DNA of 44,456 bases, from positions 1-44,456 of the forward strand of contig NZ_RFFG01000067.1 of assembly GCF_003696215.1 (NCBI RefSeq), in the 5' to 3' direction. The first letter of the stretch is position 1. Every line of letters begins with the position of its first letter. Of the stretch, positions 16,103-24,319 are shown piece by piece. The notes beneath the pieces were generated by a model, which saw only the letters and a list, made by a program, of their open reading frames with translations, ran no database searches and was not told the origin of the DNA. The translations under genes were made by a program, and so were the position numbers. The stretch is from Actinomadura harenae (GTDB lineage Bacteria > Actinomycetota > Actinomycetes > Streptosporangiales > Streptosporangiaceae).

Positions 16103-17469
16103 AGTTCGTCCAAGATCCGAAGTAGGTCGGCTTCTAGTGCGTGCGCCTCTTCGAACTTGTCCCGAAGTTTGGCGGTGAGTTCATGGATCTGCCGCTGGTC
16201 TGGGGCGTCATCGGGGCTGAGTTCATCGGTGTATCGCGGTGGTTGCAGGTCGTATCGCTGACCGGCGATCTCCTCGGCGTGGACCGAACGGCATCGACCA
16301 GGCTCGTCGCGGTATTGCCCCGCTGCCTCTCGCCACGCTTCCAGTGTGTGCAGCACCTGCTCGACGCCTTCCGGACTGAGACGACGTTTGCGCGACCCCG
16401 GAACCGGTTCGTACGCGGTCCGCGCGTTGATGAAGAGCACCTTGCCTCGGCGGTCGCTGCTACCCCAGTCGCCATGGGGACCTTTGTCTGTGTTGAGCAG
16501 CCACAGGCAGCAAGGAGCACGGCTGTGGGTGAACAGGCCCGGTGGCAGAGCCACCACACATTCGACGACGTCCTCATCGACGAGCCGTCCACGAAACCGC
16601 TGTTCTACCTGCCTTGCCCCGGTTGCCGCCCCCTCCGCCATAAGGATCGCCGCCCTGCCCCGAGGAGCGAGCGCGTGGAGGATGTGGAGGATCCAAGCCA
16701 AGTTCGCGTTGTCGCGGGGGGGTGCCGTTTCCGCATCCCACCAACTCGGGTCGCTCGCCCGCCGGTCGGGACTCCATGAGCCGTTGAAGGGCGGATTGGC
16801 CAGGATGATGTCATAGGAGGACTCAAAGGGCTGCGCGAGACTGTCCATCGGCTCAAGAAGCCGCGCATCCAGGTTGCGGGCGGTCAGGTTCATCCGAGCC
16901 ACATGGAGCATGGAGGCATGAACGTCCTGACCGGTCAGGTCCAGGGTCGATGCCCGACCCGTGCGTTCGGACACGTACTGGGCGGCGCCTATGAGCAACC
17001 CGGCCGACCCGCACACCGGATCGAGCACCCGCTGACCTTCTTGGGGATCCACCGCCGCCACCATCAATCGGGCTACATCATTGCGAGTGAAGTAGTCCCC
17101 GGCCTTCGCATGCATTTCAGAAAGGTCCTGAAAGCTCTGGTTCAGACAATCACCAAGGTCGTCGACTCGATCGGCGGCCTTGACCAGGCGGCGCAGAGCA
17201 TCGTCGGCCGTTGGGGGTAGACGCGGAACGAACGCGCGGCCCTCTTCATCTTGAGACTGAAGTAGGCAATTACGCACCAAGGGGCCCATCTGCTGCTGGG
17301 TCTTGCCCGCTTGCGTCAAGAGGTGGTTCCACCAGACGCCTTGCCCGCTCTGTGGATGCTTTCGCGCCTGGTCTCTTAGCGTCATGAGGCCGGCCACAAC
17401 GCGGCAAGCGTCATGAAAGCTCAGGACATCTCCCAGGGCTCGTACTGAGATCTGCATTTCAGACGTCAT
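16099..17469 (-). CDS. hsdM: N6-adenine DNA methyltransferase (HsdM-like) without hsdR partner
   Basis: A 456-aa N6 methylase with the N-terminal helical domain and a 'YFTRNDVARLMV' block (equivalent to FTPR), motif I reading 'VLDPVCGSAGLLIGAA' and catalytic motif IV 'NPPFNGSW'. ATG 17469 is chosen because AAGGGAG sits eight bases upstream; the longer frame from 17508 lacks a proper ribosome site. It pairs with the hsdS-like gene (ATGA overlap) and is preceded by a small membrane protein gene 45 bases upstream. No R gene is present within this window on either side, so it may be a stand-alone methylation system, a remnant, or part of a defence system with a non-classical effector. Confidence 0.87.
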   Translation of the reverse strand: MTSEMQISVRALGDVLSFHDACRVVAGLMTLRDQARKHPQSGQGVWWNHLLTQAGKTQQQMGPLVRNCLLQSQDEEGRAFVPRLPPTADDALRRLVKAADRVDDLGDCLNQSFQDLSEMHAKAGDYFTRNDVARLMVAAVDPQEGQRVLDPVCGSAGLLIGAAQYVSERTGRASTLDLTGQDVHASMLHVARMNLTARNLDARLLEPMDSLAQPFESSYDIILANPPFNGSWSPDRRASDPSWWDAETAPPRDNANLAWILHILHALAPRGRAAILMAEGAATGARQVEQRFRGRLVDEDVVECVVALPPGLFTHSRAPCCLWLLNTDKGPHGDWGSSDRRGKVLFINARTAYEPVPGSRKRRLSPEGVEQVLHTLEAWREAAGQYRDEPGRCRSVHAEEIAGQRYDLQPPRYTDELSPDDAPDQRQIHELTAKLRDKFEEAHALEADLLRILDEL

Positions 17470-17514
17470 TGGAGGAGCTCCCTTGGGGACAGGGCACGAT
17501 ATCCGCATCCTTGC

Positions 17515-17697
17515 TCACGAGAGGCCGCCCGTTTTCATGAGCAGGACGACCACCGGGACCGCGGCGGCGAAAGCGGCGGCCCCGGCCGCAATGGCGCCGA
17601 CGACCCGGCCGCCGTCGAGCCACTTCAGGAATCCGGCCAGCAGCGCCGCCACCAGCGCCACCAGGATCACCACGACCACGATGAGGACTCGCTCCAT
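17515..17697 (-). CDS. Small two-helix membrane protein upstream of hsdM-hsdS
   Basis: This short protein has two predicted transmembrane helices: 'VLIVVVVILVALVAALLAGF' and, after the loop 'LKWLDGGR', 'VVGAIAAGAAAFAAAVPVVV'. I placed the start at ATG 17697 because GGAG lies six bases upstream and the product then begins directly with the first helix (60 aa). ATG 17709 and GTG 17781 give 64 or 88 aa with an acidic N-terminal extension. No family is recognised. It is co-directional with hsdM (gap 45 bases), so it is probably co-transcribed; a link to methylation is only positional. Confidence 0.5.
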   Translation of the reverse strand: MERVLIVVVVILVALVAALLAGFLKWLDGGRVVGAIAAGAAAFAAAVPVVVLLMKTGGLS

Positions 17698-18030
17698 CTG
17701 CGGCTCCATCTCTACTGGGCGCGCGACGTCGACTGACGACCGCGCGGGTTCCGGCGTGGCGGGGGCTTCCCCGCCCGACACGAGAACGGTAGGACGCCAC
17801 AGCCGCGGCGCGCCCAGAGCACGCAGTTTGGGTTTTCCATGAGGGGGATTGGTGTCTATTTATCTACTCATGTCGCTTTTGCCATGGCGTGGGAGCGGAC
17901 TGCTGGAGGTAGCCCGCAGGAAAACGTGCTCGGGCTGCCGTCCATGGGACCGGTGAGGTCGTGACGCCGAGGGCTTGCGGGGAGCTGCACCAGAGCCCTG
18001 CCTCCCTCGCCTCCGTCGGAGCAGCAACAC

Positions 18031-18190
18031 CAGCCGATGATGGTGAGCGCCTCGGAGTGCTTCATCAGCGGTGTGAACGTCTCACCGCAGACGAGATCGA
18101 GCCCGGAGGTGAGCTCACCCTTGCGCCAGGCGCTGAACGAAGACGGCCGGCAGTCGAACCGATCGAGGAGCGTCCGGAGCCGTTCAGCCG
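18031..18190 (-). pseudogene. Decayed fragment of a second jetC gene
   Basis: About 160 bases here align with 21821-21979 inside the intact jetC, in the same orientation. Shared landmarks are GATGGTGAGCGCC, GAGTGC, CATCAGC, GTCTC and CGACGGCCGG, ending in CGTTCAGCC. On the minus strand the relic reads 'RPSSFSAWRKGEL' and 'LMKHSEALTI' against 'RPSPFTAWLKSEL' and 'LMQHSKALTI' in intact JetC. A net 2-base insertion near 18160 breaks the frame. The surrounding 17782-18250 contains no other gene I can support. It is a scar of an older Wadjet copy or of a duplication. Confidence 0.7.
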
Positions 18191-18250
18191 CATGTGCGAT
18201 TCTGGCCTGACTCCCCCTTGCGCGAATCGCGCGTCGTGTCGCCGCTGCGG

Positions 18251-18991
18251 CTACGAACGGCGGAGCCGCTCGATTTCTGCTTCCAACTCGCGGACCTTCG
18301 CCCCCAACTCAGCCCTCGTAGGTTTCCGGGCCCGGATGGTCCGGCGAGGTGACGCGTCACGTGCCGGTTTCGCTGCCCCAGGTGGCTCCTCCACGAGCCC
18401 GATGGCCTCGGCGTCCACGATGGTCGCCGGATCAAGGCCGCACTCAGGGCATGGCGTGGAGACTGTGAACGCCGAGTGGAGGGTCTTGTGCGTGTAGTGC
18501 GCTTGCTTCTCCACCATGTGGCCGCAATACAGTCGGAGACGCCATCGCATCAGTTCGTGGGACTGTTTTGGAGGTCCGAGGATGCGGCCGATCTTCTCGA
18601 TCTGTCGTGGCGACAGCGGCGGAGGCGGGCAGCATTTGCCACAGTGCGTGGTCAGCGATCCTTCGATCGAGTGGCGCATCGCGTGGCAGTCGCCATGCTT
18701 TTCCTTGAACCGGACCTGTTCAGCGTCGTAGCGGGCACGCTCTTCCTCTGTGAAGTACATGGTGCCCTTAGAGTCCCATGGTTCCTCATCTCGGTACGGG
18801 AGACCACAACCGGGACACGGTTCTCCCGCAGAATATTCCTCCCACGTCAACCGCGCGACGTTGCACCGCACCGCTTCGCGGATACGCTCGGATTCCGTCT
18901 GGGCTCGCTCGTGCTTTTTGGTCAGCTCGAATGGCGCATTAAGATCGCCGCGCCGCTCGTACTCGGTGAGGTCAACCATGACTTCGACCAT
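18251..18991 (-). CDS. Cysteine-rich (zinc-ribbon-like) protein of unknown function next to Wadjet
   Basis: A protein of about 246 aa with several paired cysteine motifs: 'CPGCGLPY', 'HCGKCC', 'YCGHMV' and 'CPECGLDP', suggesting one or two zinc-binding ribbons. An Arg/Glu-rich helical tail ends 'AKVRELEAEIERLRR', a likely short coiled coil. No known family was recognised. It lies between the JetC relic and jetD on the same strand, 93 bases downstream of jetD, so it could be the last gene of the Wadjet transcript. The annotated start is ATG 18991; a TTG at 19009 and an ATG at 18979 are alternatives and no strong ribosome site was seen. Confidence 0.6.
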   Translation of the reverse strand: MVEVMVDLTEYERRGDLNAPFELTKKHERAQTESERIREAVRCNVARLTWEEYSAGEPCPGCGLPYRDEEPWDSKGTMYFTEEERARYDAEQVRFKEKHGDCHAMRHSIEGSLTTHCGKCCPPPPLSPRQIEKIGRILGPPKQSHELMRWRLRLYCGHMVEKQAHYTHKTLHSAFTVSTPCPECGLDPATIVDAEAIGLVEEPPGAAKPARDASPRRTIRARKPTRAELGAKVRELEAEIERLRRS

Positions 18992-19083
18992 AGAGGTATC
19001 CGCGTCCAAGTTTGGGGAACTTCACCCGAGCGCACGCAAACAGAACGCCGGTGTCCGATTTTGATGACACCAGATGTGGCCTG

Positions 19084-20310
19084 TTAGGGATGAGAGCTCG
19101 CGGGAACGTCCAGCAGCCGGGTTGCGGCGTGGGTGAGTGGGATCGTTTCCTGTTCAATTCGGCGGAACGGGGTGGGGCTTGCTGTTGCGACGGTGGCGTA
19201 GGCGGTCGCCTCGGCTTCGGTGAGGTGCGGCAGGATCGCGGAGGACGGCTTGATGGGACGACCTGCCTTGTCGTGGTTCACGCCGTGCTCGGCGTAGTGG
19301 TGCAGGTCGGTGGCATCCATCAGGATCGAAGTGACCGGTTTCGGGGGCGCGTTGTCCGGTGCGGGCTCGGCCAGGGCGGCGCGGAATCGGTCGAGGATCG
19401 CGTAGCCGTCCGCGTCGATGTCTCCCCAGTAGACGATGTGGTCCGCGGCGCGGATCCAGGGCACGTTCGCGAGCAGGGCCGCGGCCGCCTTGCCGCCGCC
19501 CTCGACCACGATCGTGTCCGGTACCGGTGGGAACCAGAGCCGGGAGTCGCGGTTCTCAACAACGAGAACGATCCGTGGCCGGTAGGCGATGTCGTGGGTA
19601 TCTCCGGTGGTCCATGCGTCATGTCTGCGGCGGCCCGACGTGGCGTGGTCGGGGTCGACGTAGGTCAGGTGCAGCACGGCCGGCCGTGAGCGGACTTCGT
19701 CTCGGACGTCGCGTCCGGCGACGTCGCGCAGCAGCGCGCCATGGGTGTCGAGCCATTTGGTGTGCATGCCGGGGACCGGGAGTTGACGGGCGGTCCATGC
19801 GCCCGCGTTCGGGTGCCGACGCAGCCAGGTCACTGCGTTGAGCAGGACCTCGGCATCGTCGTCCTCGAGTTGGTGGACGGCTCGGAGGGTGGCCGGGGAG
19901 AGGAGTGCGCCGGTGGATTGAAGGGACGATGCGAGCTCTCGGGCGCGGGTCACGTCCAGAGCCAGCGGTTCGGTTTCGGAGACAAGGGCGACAGCGGCGT
20001 TCAGGTCCGCGACGAGTGTGGCGGGGTAATCATCGGTCACGCCTTGGACGGACACCGGCTTGCGGACGATCAGGACACCCATGGGGTACCGGTCTGCGAA
20101 CTCACGCCAGCTCATGTGCCACTCGTGCCATGCGGCGTGTCCGATTCGCGCGATCGTGCTGCCGGTCGATACGCCGGGGCGGAGCGGGACGGAGAACGTG
20201 ACCGAGCCACCGACACCGAGATCGGCGCACACGGCGTCCGCCCACTTCTGGTGGACCTTGCGGCGGAGTGACTCGACCGCGTCGGCAGGGGTGATCAGGC
20301 GGGGGGTCAT
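19084..20310 (-). CDS. jetD: Wadjet protein JetD (DUF3322/DUF2220, Toprim-type nuclease)
   Basis: The 408-aa nuclease subunit of the Wadjet anti-plasmid system is related to the topoisomerase VI A subunit and cuts closed circular DNA sensed by JetABC. The N-terminal DUF3322 part includes 'HQKWADAVCADLG' and 'WREFADRYP'. The C-terminal Toprim-like part has the acidic residues in 'IVLVVENRDS' (about 248) and 'YWGDIDADGYAILD' (about 290-300), the metal-binding E and DxD. ATG 20310 overlaps the jetC stop by ATGA; the in-frame extension to 20343 is not needed. Motifs are intact, so the complex should be active. Confidence 0.92.
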   Translation of the reverse strand: MTPRLITPADAVESLRRKVHQKWADAVCADLGVGGSVTFSVPLRPGVSTGSTIARIGHAAWHEWHMSWREFADRYPMGVLIVRKPVSVQGVTDDYPATLVADLNAAVALVSETEPLALDVTRARELASSLQSTGALLSPATLRAVHQLEDDDAEVLLNAVTWLRRHPNAGAWTARQLPVPGMHTKWLDTHGALLRDVAGRDVRDEVRSRPAVLHLTYVDPDHATSGRRRHDAWTTGDTHDIAYRPRIVLVVENRDSRLWFPPVPDTIVVEGGGKAAAALLANVPWIRAADHIVYWGDIDADGYAILDRFRAALAEPAPDNAPPKPVTSILMDATDLHHYAEHGVNHDKAGRPIKPSSAILPHLTEAEATAYATVATASPTPFRRIEQETIPLTHAATRLLDVPASSHP

Positions 20311-23300
20311 GCGTCGGGTACCGCCACGATGGGTTTCGCCCATGACCGCCCCTCGGTGTTCTTCAGGATCAGATATTCGGCGTCCACGTGGGGTTCGATC
20401 GCGCTGTGCTTATCATTGGGGGCGCCGATGATGAGTTGGAAGCCCAGCCCACGCCATGCGCCGATCGCTCGGCCAGTGAAGTGCGCGTCCGCCTTGATCA
20501 GTGCCTCGTCGAGGAAGACCGGGGCGTAGCGAGGGCGTTCGGCGCCCGCGTCGCCCAGTTGGTAGCGCAACGCGGCACCGACGATGAACGCGACCAACTC
20601 CTGGGACTCGCCGCCGGACTTCTCCCCGATGTGGTCGTAGACCGCGACATGCTCGCCTGCGAGATCACGTTTCTCCGCGCTGATCCGGACGTGGTTACGC
20701 ACGTCGATCAGGTCGGCGAAATCGGGCGCGGTGCGGCGGATGCGGTCGATCACCTTGGCCATGCGGTGGTAGACGCGTTCCCGGTCGGCGTCCGTCTCCG
20801 CCTTGTCGATGGCGGAGCGTACGTCGCGTAGTTCCTTGCGGAACCGGGCGCGTACTGCGGAGTGGCTTTCCTGCGGGTCGATGCGCAGCCGATGGTGATC
20901 GTCAGCGAAAGGCAGTTCGTCAAGGATGCGGTTGACCGGGTCGATCCGGTCGCGGATCTCCCGGACGGCGGCGGCGAGTTCGCTGTCCAGGCTGGTCAGG
21001 TCGTTGCCGGAGAGCTTGAGCAGGCTGTCACGCCACTCGGTCTCCAGCTCGTGCAGGCCACTGGTTTCCAGATCAGTGAGCAGTCGGTCGAAGTCGCGGT
21101 AGGAGTCCTCTGGGTCGATGCCGAGGTTCGGGTTCGGCCAGCGCTCGACGAACGTCGAGAACGTCTCGTGCAGCGCCTTCCGTGACCGGCTGATCAGTTC
21201 CTCCGCCGACTTTCGGTCGTCGCGCATCCGTTCGACACCCCGCCGGTGTGCCGCGTCGAACTCCGCAAGCGCCGTCGCCGGGTCGGCCCCGTCCGGGGAA
21301 TCCTCGAACAGTCCCGCGAGGTACTCCCGGTGGTCCGGACTTACCTCGGTGCCGGTCGCCGCGGCGGTGTCGAGCGCCCGCTGAGCGCCGTCCACCTCGT
21401 CGACGACCGGCTCCCAGGTGTCGTCGAGCCGCTTGGCTTCGGTTTTCAGGCCACCGATGCGCTCGGTCAGCCTGGTGACCCGTTGCTTGAGCTCCTCCGC
21501 CTCCTGCTGCAGCCGGTCGATCTCCGGGTTGCCCGCGCGGACCTCGGTGATCACGTGATTCCAGCGATCCCGTTCGGCGGTGACCGACTCGACGTCCACT
21601 TCGTCCCAGGACAGTTCGATCACGGATTGGTGGGCGGCACGTCGTTCCTCGAACGAGTTGAGGGCCTGTTCCGCCTTCGTCGCGCGTGCACAGGCGTCAT
21701 CATGTCGTTTCCGGGCGTGGCCGATCCGGCTGTCGAGATCGGCGAGCAGCCTGGTGTTGGTGAATCCGAGCAGGTTGGCCCGGCCGTGACCACCATGCGC
21801 GCCTCTGCTGGCTTGCGACGTCTGGCCGGTGATGGTGAGCGCCTTGGAGTGCTGCATCAGCAGTTTTGGCGTCTCGACGCAGACGAAGTCGAACCTGGCG
21901 GCGAGTTCGCTCTTAAGCCAGGCGGTGAACGGCGACGGCCGGTAGTCAAGTCGGCCGGGGAGTGTCCTGTCGTTCAGCCCGACCGCGTCGCGCATGCCGG
22001 TGCGGACGCCTTCGAAGTGGATGCGTCGGGCGACCGGCACCGTGTTGATCGCCTCGCGGAACGAGTTCAGCCGACCGATGTCGATCAGCACCCGGGTGGC
22101 GAATCCGCCGAGCGCCAGGTTGAACGCCTCCCGCCACGGTTCGAACTCTGTGCGCACCTCGATCAACTCACCGACGAACGGCAGGTCGTCCGGGGTGAGC
22201 CCGGCGGCGTCGGCCAAGAGGTCGCGGGCGGCGTGCAGGTCGGTCGGGATGTTGCCACGGCGGGCCTTGACCGCGTTGTGCTCGGTGCGCAACTCGGCGA
22301 GTTCGCGTTCGGCGGCCTTGAGTTCCGAATTCGCCTCGGCGAACTCGTTCTGGGCGGTCTTCCTTGCGTCGGAGTCGGCCAGAGCCCGGCGCGCCGTGTC
22401 GACCAGTGTGGTGAAGTCCTGGCTGGTCGACACAGTGCTACCGAGGGCGTCCAGGACGCGGTCCAACCGCTTCCGTGCGCGTTCGACTTCGGCCAGCCGC
22501 TGTTCCACCCGGCGTATCTCGCGAAGCGCGGTGTCCAGCCGGTCCCCGCCGGAGGCGCGCAAGGTGTCGAGCACCGCGTCCCGCTGAGACTCCGCTGCCT
22601 CGATCAGCACGGCCGTCTCCCGGACCTCATCCTCGGCTCCGCGGCGCCGAACGGTGAGGTCCTGCTCAGCCGCGCGCAGCAGGTCGAGTCGGCGCTCGTG
22701 CCGCCACAGCGCCGCAGGGGACGCCGGGTCGGTGAACGATCCGACGTCGTCAATCACCTGCAACCGTGTCACCGCATCGTCGATGATGCCCCGATGGTCG
22801 CGGATCGGGGCCAGCGCCCGCACCTGCCGACGGGCAGTGATCATACGTTCCCGGGTGCCGGACAGCTCGTCGAACTGCTGCACCACCTCGTCCGCCGTGG
22901 CCAGGGTGGACGGCTCTTCCAGGACCATCGTCTTGTACAACGCGTCAACGGTGGTGATCTGCTGGCCAGCCTGGATCCTGCCCAGCAGCCCGACCGCCTT
23001 GTGGCCGTCCCCGGCAGCGCCGATGCCCAGCGCGGTGTGTAGCCGGGCGGTGAAGTCGCGGTCGGTGCCGAAGCAGGTCAAGCCCGTTGCGCTGACCGCC
23101 TCGCGGGTGAACCGGCTGGCCGCAGGGCCGTCCAATGCATGCAGGTCGTAGGCGTCGTCCCGAGTGGCACGGACCGGGACAACATCATCAAGGACGCGTG
23201 CGGACGACGGCACGTACCAGGCCCGGAGCGCGGTGAACACGGCACCGCTCGGGTCGGCCCAGGTCATCGCGATCGCCGACCAGGTGTCACGGCCGTCTCC

Positions 23301-23651
23301 ACGCAGCACCCGTGACCTCGTCTCACCGTCCGCCCGTGACTCGTCGAGTTTCCCGCGCGCGTACGAGAGGATGTTGCGCTGGTCCTTGCCCCGGGGCCGA
23401 CCGACCACCCCGCCGTTGGACGCGCCGTTGAACGGCGTGGTGTGCGGCATCAGCAAGGCGATGTAGGAGTCCATCAGCGTCGATTTGCCCGACCCGGAAC
23501 CGCCACTGAACAGTGTTGCGCCCGGGGCGAACCGGATGTGGTGGTACCCGTCATAGCCGCCCCAGTTGACCAGCTGCAGATCCCGGGCCACCCACTGCTG
23601 TCCCCGAGATGCCGCCGGAATCAGCCCGAACAGCGTGTCGATCATGCTCAT
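20307..23651 (-). CDS. jetC: Wadjet protein JetC (SMC/MukB-like ATPase)
   Basis: The 1114-aa motor of the Wadjet complex belongs to the SMC-like ATPases that extrude DNA loops with JetA and JetB. Walker A is 'FSGGSGSGKSTL' (about 48-59). Long coiled-coil arms flank a central hinge-like region. Near the C-terminus come the ABC signature 'GEKSGGESQELV' and Walker B 'PVFLDEALIKAD'. ATG 23651 overlaps the jetB stop by ATGA, and the longer frame from 23681 runs into jetB. A 160-base relic of the same region (around residues 555-610) lies at 18.0-18.2 kb, showing that another copy once existed. Confidence 0.93.
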   Translation of the reverse strand: MSMIDTLFGLIPAASRGQQWVARDLQLVNWGGYDGYHHIRFAPGATLFSGGSGSGKSTLMDSYIALLMPHTTPFNGASNGGVVGRPRGKDQRNILSYARGKLDESRADGETRSRVLRGDGRDTWSAIAMTWADPSGAVFTALRAWYVPSSARVLDDVVPVRATRDDAYDLHALDGPAASRFTREAVSATGLTCFGTDRDFTARLHTALGIGAAGDGHKAVGLLGRIQAGQQITTVDALYKTMVLEEPSTLATADEVVQQFDELSGTRERMITARRQVRALAPIRDHRGIIDDAVTRLQVIDDVGSFTDPASPAALWRHERRLDLLRAAEQDLTVRRRGAEDEVRETAVLIEAAESQRDAVLDTLRASGGDRLDTALREIRRVEQRLAEVERARKRLDRVLDALGSTVSTSQDFTTLVDTARRALADSDARKTAQNEFAEANSELKAAERELAELRTEHNAVKARRGNIPTDLHAARDLLADAAGLTPDDLPFVGELIEVRTEFEPWREAFNLALGGFATRVLIDIGRLNSFREAINTVPVARRIHFEGVRTGMRDAVGLNDRTLPGRLDYRPSPFTAWLKSELAARFDFVCVETPKLLMQHSKALTITGQTSQASRGAHGGHGRANLLGFTNTRLLADLDSRIGHARKRHDDACARATKAEQALNSFEERRAAHQSVIELSWDEVDVESVTAERDRWNHVITEVRAGNPEIDRLQQEAEELKQRVTRLTERIGGLKTEAKRLDDTWEPVVDEVDGAQRALDTAAATGTEVSPDHREYLAGLFEDSPDGADPATALAEFDAAHRRGVERMRDDRKSAEELISRSRKALHETFSTFVERWPNPNLGIDPEDSYRDFDRLLTDLETSGLHELETEWRDSLLKLSGNDLTSLDSELAAAVREIRDRIDPVNRILDELPFADDHHRLRIDPQESHSAVRARFRKELRDVRSAIDKAETDADRERVYHRMAKVIDRIRRTAPDFADLIDVRNHVRISAEKRDLAGEHVAVYDHIGEKSGGESQELVAFIVGAALRYQLGDAGAERPRYAPVFLDEALIKADAHFTGRAIGAWRGLGFQLIIGAPNDKHSAIEPHVDAEYLILKNTEGRSWAKPIVAVPDA

Positions 23652-24319
23652 GACGCGACCTCGTTCTGCTCCCGCAGCCACTGGCTCAATTCAGTGAGCT
23701 TCTCGGTGCTCAACACGACCTCGACCAGCGGCGTAATCCGGTACCGGCCTGCGGACTCTTCCGCGAGCAGGCCCTCAGCGACCAGTCGCTGCACCGCGTT
23801 GCGGATATCGCGCTGGCTGCGGGCAAGGTTGTGGTCGTCTGGATCGAAGTAGGTCAGCACGGTCTGTTCCAGCTCTTCGATGTCGACCCGCGCGGACGTC
23901 TCACCGGATCCGTGCTCCCGCTGGAAGACCGTCCGCAAATGAACCAGCACCAGGGTCTCGGCCCGGTTGTAGGGGTCGTCCTTCAGCAGGATCGGGACGT
24001 CCAACTCTGCCGAGCGCACCTGCTGTTTGTAGGCGATGCCCCGGTCGTGGTCGACTACCAGCCGGACGAACAGATCGTGGAGGCGCGACTCGATGATCTG
24101 CTGGTTCTCCAGCAGAGTGCGCCACAGCACCTGGTCCTTCTCGGCCAGCAAGAACCTGCGTTGCAGCAGCCGTACCAGTACGCGCCGCACATCCACGTCC
24201 AACGTGCCCGCATCACCGGCGAACAGTTCGGATGGGTCGTCCTCCATCGCCACCGGATCGATGAAGCCGGCTTCCACGCCCGTCGACCAGCCGTCGTCCA
24301 CTCCGTCCGGTTCACTCAT
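23648..24319 (-). CDS. jetB: Wadjet protein JetB (DUF4194, MukE-like)
   Basis: A 223-aa kleisin-associated subunit equivalent to MukE. A winged-helix arrangement is visible: 'VRRVLVRLLQRRFLLAE', 'LLKDDPYNRAETLVLVHLRT', and a C-terminal winged helix 'QRDIRNAVQRLVAEGLLAEE' followed by 'YRITPLVEVVLS'. ATG 24319 is inside the last codons of jetA (8-base overlap, ATGAGTGA), and the gene overlaps jetC by ATGA at its end. Position and size fit the canonical jetA-jetB-jetC-jetD order. Confidence 0.9.
   Translation of the reverse strand: MSEPDGVDDGWSTGVEAGFIDPVAMEDDPSELFAGDAGTLDVDVRRVLVRLLQRRFLLAEKDQVLWRTLLENQQIIESRLHDLFVRLVVDHDRGIAYKQQVRSAELDVPILLKDDPYNRAETLVLVHLRTVFQREHGSGETSARVDIEELEQTVLTYFDPDDHNLARSQRDIRNAVQRLVAEGLLAEESAGRYRITPLVEVVLSTEKLTELSQWLREQNEVAS

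Noticed and set aside
21246..23042. Long plus-strand open frame (598 codons) opposite jetC
   Set aside because: Antisense shadow of a GC-rich gene; no motif, no ribosome site, and the minus-strand frame has clear SMC motifs.
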